From NCBI GenBank assembly GCA_951802195.1, contig OX637630.1:682001-746000 (forward strand): 64,000 nt of DNA, written 5' to 3'. Shown piece by piece: positions 22,711-34,363 of this stretch. Positions within the stretch are counted from its first letter, which is position 1. Each line of letters begins with the position of its first letter. The translations under genes and the position numbers were made by a program. The DNA is from Tausonia pullulans. Taxonomy: Eukaryota > Basidiomycota > Tremellomycetes > Cystofilobasidiales > Mrakiaceae. The notes beneath the pieces are model-generated. The model was not told where the DNA came from. It searched no databases and worked only from the letters and a program-made list of their open reading frames with translations.

Positions 22711-23795
22711 TCACATCCCTTCCCGTGGGGAGGATATGGCCAAGGAAGCCGTCGTCCGTGAGGGCAGTAGACTCGGTGGAGGGCTGGCAGCCTTCGATTC
22801 GTGAGTTTGATGAGCGTGCTCCTCCTCCATCTCGCTAACGGTATCGTTGGCGAAGTGGTTCGCGGCAGAGAGGTAGGTGTTCCATCCTGGAGATAGACAG
22901 AAGTGATTAGAGAAGGGAGCCCTGTAGCACCCTCATTACGCTCACGACTCACCGAGACCGACGGCCTGAAGGAAGAGACCCCTGTGCGGCAGAGGGATGA
23001 CGCTATAGACGAGAGCGCTCGTCGGGATAAAGACGGCTGCACCGCGGAAGTATGTTGGCCAGAAGGCGACCTCGACCTTCTCGCGAGCTTCGTGAAGTGA
23101 GTGGCCTGGAGGTACAGGTGGTCAGTAGAATGCGTCGTGCGAGCGAGGGGCGTGAACTGGTAGGGAGAGGACTCACCCTCCATGAGGGACATGACCGAGT
23201 AGAACATGCCGACAGAGAAAGGACCCCAGAGCGTCTGGTCAAGAGCCACCTGCGAGAGCAACGAGTGGAATCAGCCCCCCTACTTGTGCCAACCTGTAAC
23301 GGTGTCGTCGACAGACGCGACGGACCTTTGCGACGAGGCTCTTGGTTGCTGCTCCCCGGAGCTGGAGTCTGTCGACGATCTTGAACCATTGCGCCAGCAC
23401 GGGCGCGTGGAAGAAAAAACCGTACGCAGCAAATCGAGCTGAGCGAGCGATCTAAAGATGGGGAAAGGTCAGTCAGCCGGTGGAGGGACAGAGGAGGAAG
23501 GGCCAACGGGCTCAGACGACTAATCGTCAAGCAGCCGTGAAGTAGAGACTCACATCGTGCCGCTCGTTGCGCTCAAAGACCCGCTGAGCGATGACATCAC
23601 CAGAGGACATCATCCCCGCCGCCACGCAAGAGCGTGTGAGGTCTGCCGTCAAGGCAGTGAGCCAGCGTCAGCAAGGAGAAAGGTCACACGAGACGAGACA
23701 GGCCCGCCGCCGCTGTTTCCGCTGTCGCCAGAGAGCAAAGGAGGCGGCTTACAAGGATGCGACGCGAGAACACGGTTGTAGGCCTTCCATGGCAT
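22711..23795 (-). CDS. Mpv17/PMP22-family membrane protein
   Basis: Small four-helix membrane protein of the family that includes mitochondrial Sym1/Mpv17 and peroxisomal PMP22. The start at 23795 gives MPWKAYNRVLASHP, the usual W..Y...L..HP opening. After an intron the next exon reads LTRSCVAAGMMSSGDVIAQR, the conserved T....G.L...GD...Q motif. Further exons give ARSARFAAYGFFFHAPVLAQ, WFKIVDRL, then LDQTLWGPFSVGMFYSVMSL, EAREKVEVAFWPTYFRGAAV and the last helix with the family W.....FLP..V Pro/Trp pattern altered to SALVYSVIPLPHRGLFLQAV. The stop is at 22711. It could sit in mitochondria or peroxisomes; no clear presequence is seen. Its promoter region lies next to the UPS2 3' end. Confidence 0.82.
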
Positions 23796-24366
23796 TCTAA
23801 GGTCTGGCGGAGAGCGACCGGCGAGACAGTGAGGGCATGCGAGGGTGTGGTGAGAGTTGAAGTTAGGACCCGGAGAACAGGGAAGTCGAGGTGACTCGAG
23901 TCTCGATTTTGAGAAACGGACCGAGCGCAAGCTTTCGTGTTCATTCTCCGATGTCGTCGATCCTTTCTCTCCCATACTTCAGCGGGCGGGCTTGCGGCCG
24001 ACAAGAACGAACTGCGAGTCGTGAACAATGGGCGGACACAAAGGTCGTGGATCATGATGGGCGTGAGGGAGAATAAAAGAATGACGACGACGAGCTCTAA
24101 GGAGGGGTAAAGGGCCGGGGAGGCTGCCGTGCGGTCGAGAGCGAAACAACGAAGGAGGAGTGGGCGAGAAGAAGGACGACAAGACGGGGAGAGGACGAGA
24201 GTTAAGCGAGAAGGTTGGAGAGGCAGGGGAGTAGCAACATCTCCCCGCCATTTTTATGCAAAGCAGAAGCAAACAGGACAAGGAACAAGAGCGCTGTGCT
24301 AGTGGGGCACACCTCTGAACAAGAGACCAGGAAAGAGACGAAAAAGACAGAGGAACAGACCGACGG
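23796..24366. promoter_or_regulatory. Upstream region of the Mpv17-family gene
   Basis: About 570 bp between the Mpv17-family start and the UPS2 stop, both minus strand. It is purine-rich on the plus strand near 24100-24220, meaning CT-rich on the coding strand. No specific site is recognised. Confidence 0.4.
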
Positions 24367-25532
24367 CTACGCAACGGTCACTTCCCGGCGGGCTCCGACA
24401 TCACGTTGGCTGTCCTCGCCAAAGAGCCGGTGGAGGACTTGCTCAAAGCCCTCCTTGCCCTTGGCGGCATTCCGCTGGAACGTCTCGAGGCTCAGGTTCT
24501 CCAGCTTGTCCTTGACGCTCTTCCAGAGGGCGCCCCGGGCGGTGATCTCAGCCTTTTGTGTGAAGAGCGTCTCACGATGGGCGGCCGATGCCGAAGGGTT
24601 GTAGGCGATGGACTCCATGACGGTGAGGTACTCTGGAGACGGGCAGAAAAGGGTGAGGTGACAAGGGTAGAGCAGGTAAGCGAGCAACTCGAGAGCGACT
24701 GTAAGCCCAGAGCAGAAGGGATGCGTACGAGAGAGGGAGAGGTTGATAGAGTACATCCGGAGTGATCGGCTGATCGGGTCGACGAAGGATACCTCTCGGA
24801 CATAAGCCTGCTCCTGACCACCGAGCATCTATGAAGGAGCGAGAGGGGCGTCGTCAGTAACAGGTCCTCGGCTGAGGTCAACGGCAGGAGAGACCGAGAT
24901 CGGCCGGCGCGAGCGAGGATAAAGTCGTCATACCTTGATCGCCCATGCCTGAGGAGGAGATAAGAGACCAGGACAGCATTCAGCTTTTAGCTATCTCTAT
25001 TCCTTGCAAGAGCCGTTCTTTGACCCACAGGTGCGCTCTGCTTGCTGCCAATGACTCGCTCGCTGATGGGAGAAGATGCGCACGCACACGATCAGCGGCC
25101 GGACCCTCGGCCCGCCACCAATATGTCCTCAACTCACGTCCTGATGACGCCTGTGGAGGGATCCACTGTCCGCGAAATCGTGTCGACGCTCGTGACGTGG
25201 GCGGTTGACGGGTTGGGGTACTTCTGCCAGATACCCACGGTGACTCTGGACCACTCGTGGCTGGGGGAGGTGGAAGGAATAGAGGATGCGCGAGAGAGCA
25301 AGGCAGGGAGTCGTGCGAGGGCGGCGGCAGCGGATCGAAGGCAACAAGGTTGCCGAGCAGGACCGGGAGACAACCGTATCAGGACAGCGAGGGGAGGAGA
25401 GATGGATAGGACCTGGCGTCAGCCGGAATGTCGACCCGAGGATGTCCGGAGAGGAAAGAAGACGCAAGCGGGCTGCAGGAGAGCAAGCGGGACACACGGG
25501 AAGGTGAACGCCTGCGAAAAGAACTGGACCAT
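24367..25532 (-). CDS. UPS2: PRELI/MSF1-domain lipid-transfer protein, Ups2-like
   Basis: PRELI-domain proteins shuttle phospholipids across the mitochondrial intermembrane space with Mdm35; Ups2 (PRELID3) handles phosphatidylserine. The start at 25532 gives MVQFFSQAFTF, and the spliced continuation is PHEWSRVTVGIWQKYPNPST, AHVTSVDTISRTVDPSTGVI, RT, ERVIGSKQSAP, AWAIK, MLGGQEQAYVREVSFVDPIS. The KQ.AP.W..KMLGG and YVREVS..D blocks match Ups2 better than Ups1. The C-terminal exon contains EYLTVMESIAYNPSASAAHR, TLFTQKAEITARGALWKSVK and RNAAKGKEGFEQVLHRLFG, ending REVTVA at 24367. At least five exons. No presequence, as usual for the family. The substrate is inferred from homology. Confidence 0.8.
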
Positions 25533-26647
25533 GGTGGGAGTGTTTTTATGCTTGGGCGTGTGCGAGGGCGTAAGAGAGAAAGAAGAGGGAGGGGAAAGGG
25601 AGGAGGGGAGGAGGGAAGGGCGGAAAGAGAGAGAGGATGGATGCGGTTGGTCGGGAACCGACGGGTGGCGAGAAGAAGGAAGGTCAGAGCGACTGAGTGG
25701 AAAGTGCGGCCGAAAGAGGGAGCCAGGCATCAAGCTTCTGTTTTTTCTTTCTCTTCTCCCATCGACCATCATCATCCCGCCCAGATTCGATCTGACGTCG
25801 ACGTTCTATCCACCTGACATCTTCTAACTTTGATCAGACCCCGCTCAGGGAGTCCTTTGACCCAGAGGGAGTGCCCTCGTCCGTCGATGGAGGTTGTCCT
25901 TCCGAGTCCACTGCTTGCATGCCTTTCTCCAGTCTCTCAACTCCCCGCATGGCCTTGCCAATCAGCCCTGCATTGAGCGTGAGGCTGGCTCTGCGAGGAG
26001 GGGTATTCCGCACGCATGGCGCAAGCTCTTCTCCCGCCAGGTCATTCCCAGTACGCGCGCGCTCCGAGCTCAGGATGGACTGCCTTTGCGTTGAAACAGC
26101 CAACAGCGGGCCAGTGCCCAGGCAGACAGAGCCTAACAGAAAGCCCTTATGCCACTCAGGCCTTGCCCCAGGTGTCTAGTCCGTCGATGCCCTTCTGTCT
26201 GTGTACGCTTTCCTTTTCTCATCTTCGCTCTCAATACTTTTCCCTCCCACATTACCTTTGCATTATCCCCTTCACAAAACGGCTTGTCCGCGGCTACACT
26301 ACCGCGCGAGACGTCCAAAATGGCGGAGAGAGACTGCTTCTGAGGCGCCGATCCATATCCCTTGCTCTTTTAGTCTTTGACCCGCGTCTCTCCTTTCAAG
26401 AACGGGGGGCAATTGGGCCGGCCGACATCTTTATCACCTTCTCTAGCATTTGCTCTTCTATGCTTATGCTTCATATCATCGCCGTTTTGCAGTTTCCCGC
26501 AAGACAACGCGAGTCGCTCAAATGCATGCAGCGAGGCTTGCTCTCCTGGATCACCTGTACAGACATCGATTGAGATCCAAGTTACTTTGGTTGCCCGAAT
26601 ACGCAAAAGGAAATAGAAAGCCCGCATGTCGCCCATGGTTCACCTCC
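25533..26647. other. Intergenic, UPS2 upstream region
   Basis: About 1.1 kb between the UPS2 start and the glycerate-kinase stop. The first 250 bp are CT-rich on the UPS2 strand (promoter). A minus-strand frame at 25834-26103 is listed separately. The rest shows only short frames without motifs. Confidence 0.4.
25834..26103 (-). CDS. Possible small hypothetical protein (89 aa)
   Basis: Open from MAVSTQRQSILSSERARTGN through RRASLTLNAGLIGKAMRGVE and RLEKGMQAVDSEGQPPSTDE to a stop at 25834. The middle could form an amphipathic helix. No family is recognised and no clear upstream exon was found. It may be a real short gene, a terminal exon, or chance in GC-rich DNA; only transcript data would decide. 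Confidence 0.22.
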   Translation of the reverse strand: MAVSTQRQSILSSERARTGNDLAGEELAPCVRNTPPRRASLTLNAGLIGKAMRGVERLEKGMQAVDSEGQPPSTDEGTPSGSKDSLSGV

Positions 26648-27894
26648 TCAGAACTTCCCGGTGCCAAGGACCTCCCGCGACTCGCCAAGGTTGATCGACA
26701 TGCCTTGCCCAGCCCAGCATTGCGTAGGCGACCGGACGCCTTCGAGGAAGAGCTCATACGCCGGCATGTAGCGGTCGACAAAGGCGATGATCTCGGCGTC
26801 GGACATGCAGGGCTTGCCCGTCCGGGCGCGGACTGGGCGATGAGATGGAAGAGTCGAGTGATCTGGTGAGAGGGAAGACATAGGAGCAGTGAAAGATTGA
26901 AAGCACGTACGATCTTGCTCCTGTTGGGTGCGCCACTTGTAGATGGTCTCGAGCGAGGGAGGCGAGATCTGTTGAATACGACGTGCGGTCAGGATCAACA
27001 AGAGATCACGACGCTCCCTCGCTCGCAACCGCTGAGCTCACTTGGATGAAGGCCTTAAAGTGCTTGTTCCAAATGTCGTACGCCCGGAGGTTCTCATTGA
27101 TCTCGAGGAGACTCTCGAGCTCATGAGCGAGGAAACTCGGCCCTTTCTCCTCGCCCTTCATGCCGTCGTCGAGGCCAGCCTGCTCCGGGTCCTCCTCGCT
27201 ATCGTTTTCCCCAAGCTTGGCCGACCGGACGCTTTCCTCTGCACGAGCGATCGCGTACTTACGGATGAGGGCGTCCTTGGAGATGGGGAGGAAACCCAAA
27301 GACCAACCCTCGAGGAGGACGACGTCGACGGGTCCTTCGACGGGGATCGTCGATTCACTCCGGTCGCCGAGCCCACCGTGGGCGGACTTGTCGAAGATCG
27401 GAAGATGGACAGTCGTTCCCTCTGTAGCGGACTCGAGCGACGTGAGAATTTGCTCGCCGAGAGCGATATCGTGCGTCCCTGGGAGGCCGCGACCTTGAAG
27501 CATCTTATTCGATGGGGCAGCGGCTGCGACGGCGAGGAGGCCGGAACGAGGGAGGTAGAGGTCATCTGTCGAGAGAAGGGCAACTCGGAGGGCGTGGGCG
27601 GGCGAGGTGAGGATGTTCACTAGCGCTGTGGTAAGGTACGTCTTGAGTGGCGAGTCACACCAGACAGGACAGAAACTGAAAGTGTCAGTCAGGGCGACGC
27701 GTCGTTTGGGCCAGACGAGACGCGTATCGTTGACCGACCTTGCCGGAACCCTGAGGCCCTTGGACGCCAATGAAGAGGGGTGGAGGAGGCGAGTTTGGGA
27801 AGCCGGCCTTGTGCTCGGCATGGATACCGAGGACATGGGATGCCATCAGAACAGCGGCCGGGGGAGATGCATTCGGAGGAAGCTGGGCGGTCAT
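26648..27894 (-). CDS. D-glycerate 3-kinase-like P-loop kinase (Tda10 family)
   Basis: Fungal Tda10 and plant glycerate 3-kinase share this P-loop fold; the likely reaction is ATP-dependent phosphorylation of D-glycerate. Exon 1 from ATG 27894 reads MTAQLPPNASPPAAVLMASH ... PPPPLFIGVQGPQGSGK. The next exon starts at 27641 with TYLTTALVNIL, so the Walker A motif GPQGSGKT is completed across the intron. Then STDDLYLPRSGL, the GRGLPGTHDIALGEQIL motif, LPIFDKSAHGGLGDRS and DVVLLEGWSLGFLPI, all typical of the family. The last part has LRAYDIWNKHFKAFIQ, ETIYKWRTQQE, MSDAEIIAFVDRYMPAYELF and INLGESREV. The stop is at 26648. It diverges from the ZNF511-like gene 250 bp away. Confidence 0.83.
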
Positions 27895-28144
27895 GACCGA
27901 AGAGAAGCGGCGAGCAACGGAGGAGAGGAGGTTCGGTCGACGGCGGAGGAGGAGCGACAACACGAGAGGAGGAGAAGGAGAAGAAGGCTTGTCCTGCTGA
28001 TGCGATGGTTGGACGGATATGGTGAAAGTAGGACCGATTCCACCGAAAGGAGGCGTCTTGTTGCCATTTATCGGCCTGTCTACTCCGATCCACTGTTCGT
28101 GCTTGACCCTGTTCTCCCAAGGACCACCATTGCGCCTCTCGACC

Positions 28145-29240
28145 ATGCTAAACAAACGACACCGGTCTCTGAGTGTCTCATCGTCATCCTCCATTGGCTC
28201 CTCCTCTTCCTCGACCGGCAGCGCTGCACCTAAAAAAGCAGCCAAGCAGCCCACCCTCCCCCCGTCTGTCGCGTCCGTCGCGTTCACCTGCTCACTCCCG
28301 CCGACCTGCTCGCGCTCGCCCATCGCATTCGCGTCCTCGGCTGAGCTATCGGCCCACTATGCCCGGCTGCATGCACTCAGGTGCGATGCTGATCTGCCTA
28401 CCACCGGGGACGCGGCGCGCGGGAAGGCGAGGCAGTGTGGTAAGCTGTTCCCGGAGCCGAGGCTGCTTGAGCTTGTAAGTATCCTCTCTATCTCTCTTTC
28501 TTGCACAGATTGACTGAACCCATGCGCGGACGGGATCACAGCACCAGAACGAGTTCCACAATCCTTTGCTCGCCATAGCCAGCGAAAGAGGGGAGCGCAT
28601 CGTGAGCCTGACTGACCCACCGGCTCACGAGCCTGACAGACATCCCCGCTCAGCTATGTCACTTCGCCTTGCTCCCAGTACGAATGCTACCTCCCTCCCT
28701 CGCTCTGTGACCGCAAGTTCAGCACCCCCAAGAAGCGGCGCCTCCACCTGATCGCAAAGCATGCGTACCCCGCCGAGTACTTCTTTGCGATCGTCAAGGA
28801 AGGGGTCCGTCTCCATTGTTTCGCCTCCTCCCATTCCCTCCTATGTCTGAGCTGACAGGCAATCCTTCCCTCCACAGATTGGCGGTCTAGTGAAGGAGCA
28901 AGGCCAGGGAGCTTCGCTACTTCGACCGGTCCATGTTCCACGTCCTTCGACAGCAGCTCCAGCAACAACAGCAACAATAGCAGCAGGAATGGAAACGACT
29001 TCTTTAGATACAACGCAGGAAGACGTCTCTCCTCTACACTTCACCTCTCCGACGGCGACGATGACAGCAGCGCGGGCTCATGCTGGCGGCGATGACGACC
29101 GGACAAGGCTGACACCGCCGATGCCCGACGATGACGACGACGATCCGATGGACGGACTGGTGAGCTCGATGCGGAGCGCGAGTCTAGCATTTGTGCCGAG
29201 GACCGTCGGAAGAAGGACGAAGGCGGTTGGAACAGGATAG
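28145..29240 (+). CDS. C2H2 zinc-finger protein, ZNF511-like
   Basis: Exons 28145-28474, 28542-28601, 28679-28804 and 28878-29240 keep frame (292 aa). A Ser-rich N-terminus is followed by three finger-like units: FTCSLPPTCSRSPIAFASSA with AELSAHYARLHALRC; CGKLFPEPRLLEL joined to HQNEFHNPLLAIASERGERI; and YECYLPPSLCDRKFSTPKKR with RLHLIAKHAYPAEYFFAIVK. The order of fingers and the H..YP..Y.F ending match the animal and fungal ZNF511 family, whose biochemical role is poorly known. The tail contains an Asp run (PMPDDDDDDPMDG) and a basic end (FVPRTVGRRTKAVGTG). Start 28145 is the first Met in the frame and lies 250 bp from the divergent kinase gene. Confidence 0.78.
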
Positions 29241-30703
29241 GGGAAGTGGCCCGGTGAAAGAGGATCGAATGTAGCCGGCTGGGTGATCAAGAGCGCGCAC
29301 GACACTCCCTTATTGCTGAGAGACGGGAGCAGAAGATCAGGAGTAATGTAAGTCGCGTGGATGGTGTTGCGGATACTGCTGTTGCAGTGGGGGTGGAAAA
29401 GTGTGCCGTATATGCCAGCAGGCAGCTGATAAAGAATGGGAAAGAGAGAGGGCATGCATGAATTCCAGGAAGGACGAGCGATGTAGATAGCTCGGGGGCT
29501 GAGTGTCGTCGACGCAGATGATCCTCGCCCTTCAACGCCCGCGATGTGCGCATGCGAGCTCGGGATTTCATGCCTACCGTCATCCTGTAGATGAGATCAA
29601 GAAAGAGTAGTAAATGCGAGTAAGAACACCAGATGGTCCAAGTGGCCGTGCGAATGGGACAGAGCCTCTCAATGACACGTTGTGACGTCGGAACGTTGAT
29701 CATCCGGACAACGAGGGACCGACGGACCGCTTCTTTCTACCCGGTCCGTTCTTCCTCCATGGCTTGAGATGCGGATATACTTGATCCGTCTCCGTTTCTT
29801 GAGATGGTGGCAGAGCGAGGGAGACCAAAAAGAGCAAAGAAGAATAAAGTCTTCAAACACGGAAAGAGAGAGCCGCTTTTCGTCATAAGACCGACGACAC
29901 ATGCACGAAGGGAAGCGCGCGCCAATCCCGCGTTGAAGCGCCAAATTACGACCGGGATGGCGATGACTCGCGCGTTCGTCTCATGGCCCGGAGCTCCCTG
30001 CCCTGGTCTTTAAGCAGGTGATAGAATACGGAGTCCCCGTGGGCTTCGCTCCCTTCCGTCTCCGCTTTTATTCTTCGCCCGACAAAGGGCGGACGTCAGA
30101 GCCGATCTGAAGGAGGTCGACCGAAAGGGCCTTGCGGTGTCAGGCACACGATAAGAGAAGCCGATTGCCGTCGCTAGAGGCAAGTGGAATAGAGGGGGAA
30201 CAACGGGGGAAGGAGAGTGATGAGGGAAATTTGAGAGGAGGACTCAGACAGATGGGAGGAGAGGGCGCGGTTGCCGTTTGCGAGAGCCGCGGGCGCTATT
30301 TGCTGTGATATTGCTGTGATGCCACCTCAGGGCCGATGAGCCATTCGCCGTCTCCTCTCGTCCTCCGCGTATCGTTTGTCTCCCTGCTCTTGCCTTTTCT
30401 TCGGATTGCGGGGAGCGCTGAATGATCTCTGTGTCCCTGCCTGCCCATTCTCTCTCGAAATGGAAGAAGACGGGGGAATGAGGGACGAGAGAGGAAGGGA
30501 GAGGGCGAGACGACGACGACTCCCCCCCGACAAGCTCCGATCCGACGAAAGCCGCATTCGTCGCCTCCCCGTTTCGTCTCCTCGTCTTCATAAGGAGAGC
30601 AGCAGTCGTCTCCCCCTCCTTCCTCCCAACTACATCTCCCTCTTTCCCTCCCTCTTCTCGCCTCTCATCCTCCCACACCGTCCTCCACCCATTCCCCCCC
30701 ATC
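29241..30703. promoter_or_regulatory. PCK1 upstream region, 1.46 kb
   Basis: A long spacer between two plus-strand genes, much larger than most here, which fits a carbon-source-regulated promoter. The last 150 bp before the PCK1 start are CT-rich. A long minus-strand frame at 30244-30915 overlaps PCK1 exons 1 and 2 and is treated as chance. I could not assign individual binding sites. Confidence 0.4.
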
Positions 30704-32966
30704 ATGACCTCTGGCGAATACAAGGTGAGCCTCTTCGCCCCCCGCTCCTCATTACCGCCCCGCATCACCTCCCCGGACCCCGGCTTTCTCTCGCCCGTTT
30801 CCCGAGGATCGTCACTGACGCTCTCGGCCACTCTCGCTCTCTCTCTCTGGCCTTCAGTTCCTCGGCGCTGAGCTCTCGTCGCTCTCGACTGCCGGATTCG
30901 ACATGTGAGTGGCACGCTCTCTCCTGCTAGCGAGCATGAGACCGCGGAGGGTCAGGCGGGAGCGGGAGAAGACCGACACCCGGGTTGAGTGGCTTCAACC
31001 AGCTCTCTCTTGTCTCGTGATCATTCGTCCCTGGGTCTTCCCCTCTCCACCTCCATCTTCTTCTCTCCTCTCTGCCCTCCACCCCCCTTCCTCAGGCACT
31101 GACCCTTTCCTTTCTCTCCCTCCCACAGGGATAAGATCCACGTCCACCGCAACGCCCCCGTCGCCACCCTCTATGAGGACGCCGTCCGAAATGAGGGCGC
31201 CGTCATCTCCAACACCGGCGCGCTCATCAACTTCTCGGGTAAGAAGACCGGCCGGAGTCCCAAGGACAAGCGCATCGTCTTTGAAGAGACCTCCAAGGAC
31301 GATGTCTGGTGGGGTTCCGTCAACATTAAGATGGACGAGCACACCTTCGAGATCAACCGCGAGCGCGCCATCGATTACCTCAACACCCGGGAGAACGTCT
31401 ACGTCTTTGACGGATACGCCGGAGCCGACCCCAAGTACCGCCTCAAGATTCGGGTCATCGCTTCGCGTGCCTACCACGCCCTCTTCATGGTGAGCTCTCG
31501 TCTGTCTACATCTCACCTTGCCCCGCTGTCTCGCTGCCTCCGCTGACGCCACTCTGCTCTTCAGAACAACATGCTTATCCGCCCGACGCCCGAGGAGCTT
31601 GAGACCTACGGCGAGCCCGATTTCACCATCTACAACGCCGGTCAGTTCCCGGCCAACCGCTTCACGACGGGCATGTCGTCGACGACCTCGGTCGAGCTCA
31701 ACCTCAAGCGGATGGAGATGGTCATCCTCGGTACCGAGTACGCCGGAGAGATGAAGAAGGGTGTCTTCACTCTCATGCATTACATCCAGCCCGTCAAGTT
31801 CGGTAACCTCTCCCTCCACTCCTCGGCCAACGAGGGCATCGAGAAGGAGGATGTCACCCTTTTCTTCGGACTCTCTGGAACTGGAAAGACGTGAGTGGCC
31901 GTCAGATCTCGCTACCCCGCCACCGAAGTTTCTGACTAACGCCGCCTCCTCCAGCACTCTCTCGACCGACCCCAAACGCCAGCTAATCGGTGACGACGAG
32001 CACGTCTGGTCCGACTCCGGCGTCTTCAACATCGAGGGCGGCTGCTACGCCAAGTGCATCAACCTTTCCAAGGAGAAGGAGCCTGAAATCTACAACGCCA
32101 TCCGCTTCGGCTCGATCCTCGAGAACGTTGTCTACGACCCGTCCAACCGCAAGCCCGACTACGACGACGTCTCCATCACGGAGAACACTCGCTGCGCCTA
32201 CCCAATCGAGTTCATTGAGGGCCACAAGCCCGGTTCGCTCTCCGTCCACCAGCCGACCAACCTCGTCTTCCTCACTTGCGACGCCTATGGTGTTCTCCCC
32301 CCGGTCTCGCGCCTCACTCCCGAGCAGGCCTCGTACCACTTCATCGCCGGATACACCTCTAAAAGTGAGTCGCCTGTCTTGTCTCGGCTTCTCTCTTGCT
32401 TCTGACTGACGGCTTCCTCCTTATCTCCAGCCCCTGGAACCGAGGATGGTATCGTCGAGCCTTCGCCCACCTTCTCCACTTGCTACGGTCAGCCGTTTAT
32501 CGTCCTCCACCCTGGTCGCTACGCCGAGATGCTCGCCAAGAAGATGCAGGAGACCAAGGCCGCCTGCTACCTCATCAACACCGGATGGACCGGCGGCAAG
32601 TTCGGCACGGGCAAGCGTTGCCCGCTCAAGTACACTCGCGCCATCGTCGACGCGATTCACGACGGCACCCTCGCCACGGCTACGTACGAACGCTTCCCGG
32701 TATTCAACCTCGACATCCCGACCGAGATCCCTGGCGTTCCGTCAGAGATTCTCCACCCTGCGCGTGCTTGGCCCTCGCAGGATGCTTTCAACACCGAGGT
32801 CAACAAGCTCGGTGGAATGTACGACCCTCGCCTTTACTCCTCGTACCATGTTTCCTGACTGACCATCTCCTCCTTTCCCTCTAGGTTCAAGAAAGCATTC
32901 GAGAAGTACGAGTCTGGTGTCTCGGCCGAAGTTCTCGCTGCCGGACCCCAGGCCCAGTCGGCCTAA
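30704..32966 (+). CDS. PCK1: ATP-dependent phosphoenolpyruvate carboxykinase
   Basis: Converts oxaloacetate and ATP to phosphoenolpyruvate, CO2 and ADP, the committing cytosolic step of gluconeogenesis. Seven exons keep frame: 30704-30724, 30858-30904, 31129-31489, 31565-31890, 31955-32364, 32431-32842, 32885-32966 (552 aa). Motifs are intact: [32 protein letters not shown]; the Arg/oxaloacetate site [11 protein letters not shown]; the metal/kinase-1 region [12 protein letters not shown]-like [20 protein letters not shown]; the P-loop [11 protein letters not shown] (split by an intron inside GKT); the kinase-2 aspartates [21 protein letters not shown]; and [20 protein letters not shown] near the end. 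Length and motif order match fungal PCK. The last intron uses an unusual GTACCA donor, chosen because it restores phase into [11 protein letters not shown]. Confidence 0.95.
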
Positions 32967-34363
32967 GGACCTTATGTCTTTTTCTTTTCTCATTATTACT
33001 TCTTATTTCGCTCTTCGACTCTCTCTCTCTTTGCAATTCTCTCTTCTTTCTGTCGGGATCTCCCGCGCTTTGCATCTCTCTTTCTTCTCTAGTTCTCCCT
33101 CTCACTGTGCACTACATCCTCATACAATTTTCCCTTTCTAGTCATGCGATTTGAGTCTCACTGCCGGGATTCTTGAGCGAAAGATCCAGACTGTGCTTAA
33201 AGCGGGGTTCGTGAATCTGGAAGATGGCCTGGAGGGCAAGATTTTGGGTGTAGTTGATGGATGGCAATGGCGACCTCTTTCATGCCCACCTCATTCAAGT
33301 GAGTGTGGGCGAGGCGGTTGCATCCCGTTGTTGCTCGCTCAACTGAAGCGTTCTTGTAGCTCAAACGAGCGTAGCTTGAAGCATTGCGTCGGGACTAGCC
33401 CCACGGCCCCAGGCGAGATGAGTATGCTGATCGATAACTCTGTCCATCACCCAACCTCTTGCCATTGAACGTGTAAACTCTGGTAGACGGAGATGCGCGC
33501 GTTATCGTCTAATACAACGTCGACTCACGGTGAGTGGCCGCCTTCTTTGTTCAGTCGAGACGTGTCTTGACTCTCAATGTAGATGGCTCCCTTCCCAGTT
33601 ACTTACTTGCCTTGGTCTCCATCCCTGGTTCCTTCGTCCATCCCCTCCTTCCCCGGCGAAGATTTCCATCGACCTCTTTTCACGACAGCACAACGACCGA
33701 CCTTGCCCACCTCCTTCCTGCCCATCGCTCGTCCACGCTCATCTCGGTCCGGAGTCTTCCTCCCTCGAGGAGTTCGTTCCTCGCTGTTCTGCACCATGGA
33801 CGACGCCTTTGCTTGGCCTCTCCCCCATCTGGTTGGTTCCCTGACTCGCAGCATCCATCCTTGGACCCTCCCCCCCCCCCCCTTCCCCCTCCCTCGCCGC
33901 ACAAGTGCTTCGCCGACACCACGTGCGCCTTGCCTTCGCTCGCATGCTGAAGAACCCAAGAATGGTCATGACATTAGGGGGGAGGGGGTCGGTGACAACC
34001 CCCCTCTGGCGAAAGCGGCACGAAAAGGAGGGGGAGGCGGCTGAGCGGAAGGGAAACGAGGCTCGAAGATTAAAAGCAAAGAGGACGAATGGAGAAGCGA
34101 AGGGCGAAGAGAGCGAGGGCGAAAAGAGGCGACAGGCATGATGGGAGCAAGCGAGAATGGATGGAAGGAGAATGAGTCCGTGGAAGGCGGTACACCGATG
34201 AGGTGAGCGGGATGTTTAAGGCGGAAGCATGACGACGAGAAGGCGAGAATGACGGAGTGGGGGGGGGGGGGGGAAGGAGGGGGGGTAAAGATGTATGCAA
34301 AGAGTCGGCGTGAGATGATGAAAGAGAGAGAGGAAACAACAGGGAAGGGGGAGAGTCGAAAAT
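32967..34363. other. Convergent region between PCK1 and RAX2
   Basis: About 1.4 kb holding two 3' ends. 32967-33140 is T-rich (PCK1 3' UTR). C-rich and G-rich homopolymers lie near 33870 and 34259. Frames of up to about 150 codons at 33530-34044 are Pro/Ser/Arg-rich and show no motif, so I call no gene. Confidence 0.4.

Noticed and set aside
30244-30915. 223-codon minus-strand frame upstream of PCK1
   Set aside because: Overlaps PCK1 exons 1 and 2 on the opposite strand, no motif, no splice support; judged chance.
33150-33520. Possible structured RNA with a GGTTCG-like B box
   Set aside because: The stretch has a GGGTTCGTGAATCT match but no pairing arms of a tRNA and no convincing snoRNA boxes.
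33530-34044. Overlapping plus-strand frames between PCK1 and RAX2
   Set aside because: Pro/Ser/Arg-rich in two frames at once, with a homopolymer inside; typical of CT-rich spacer rather than a gene.
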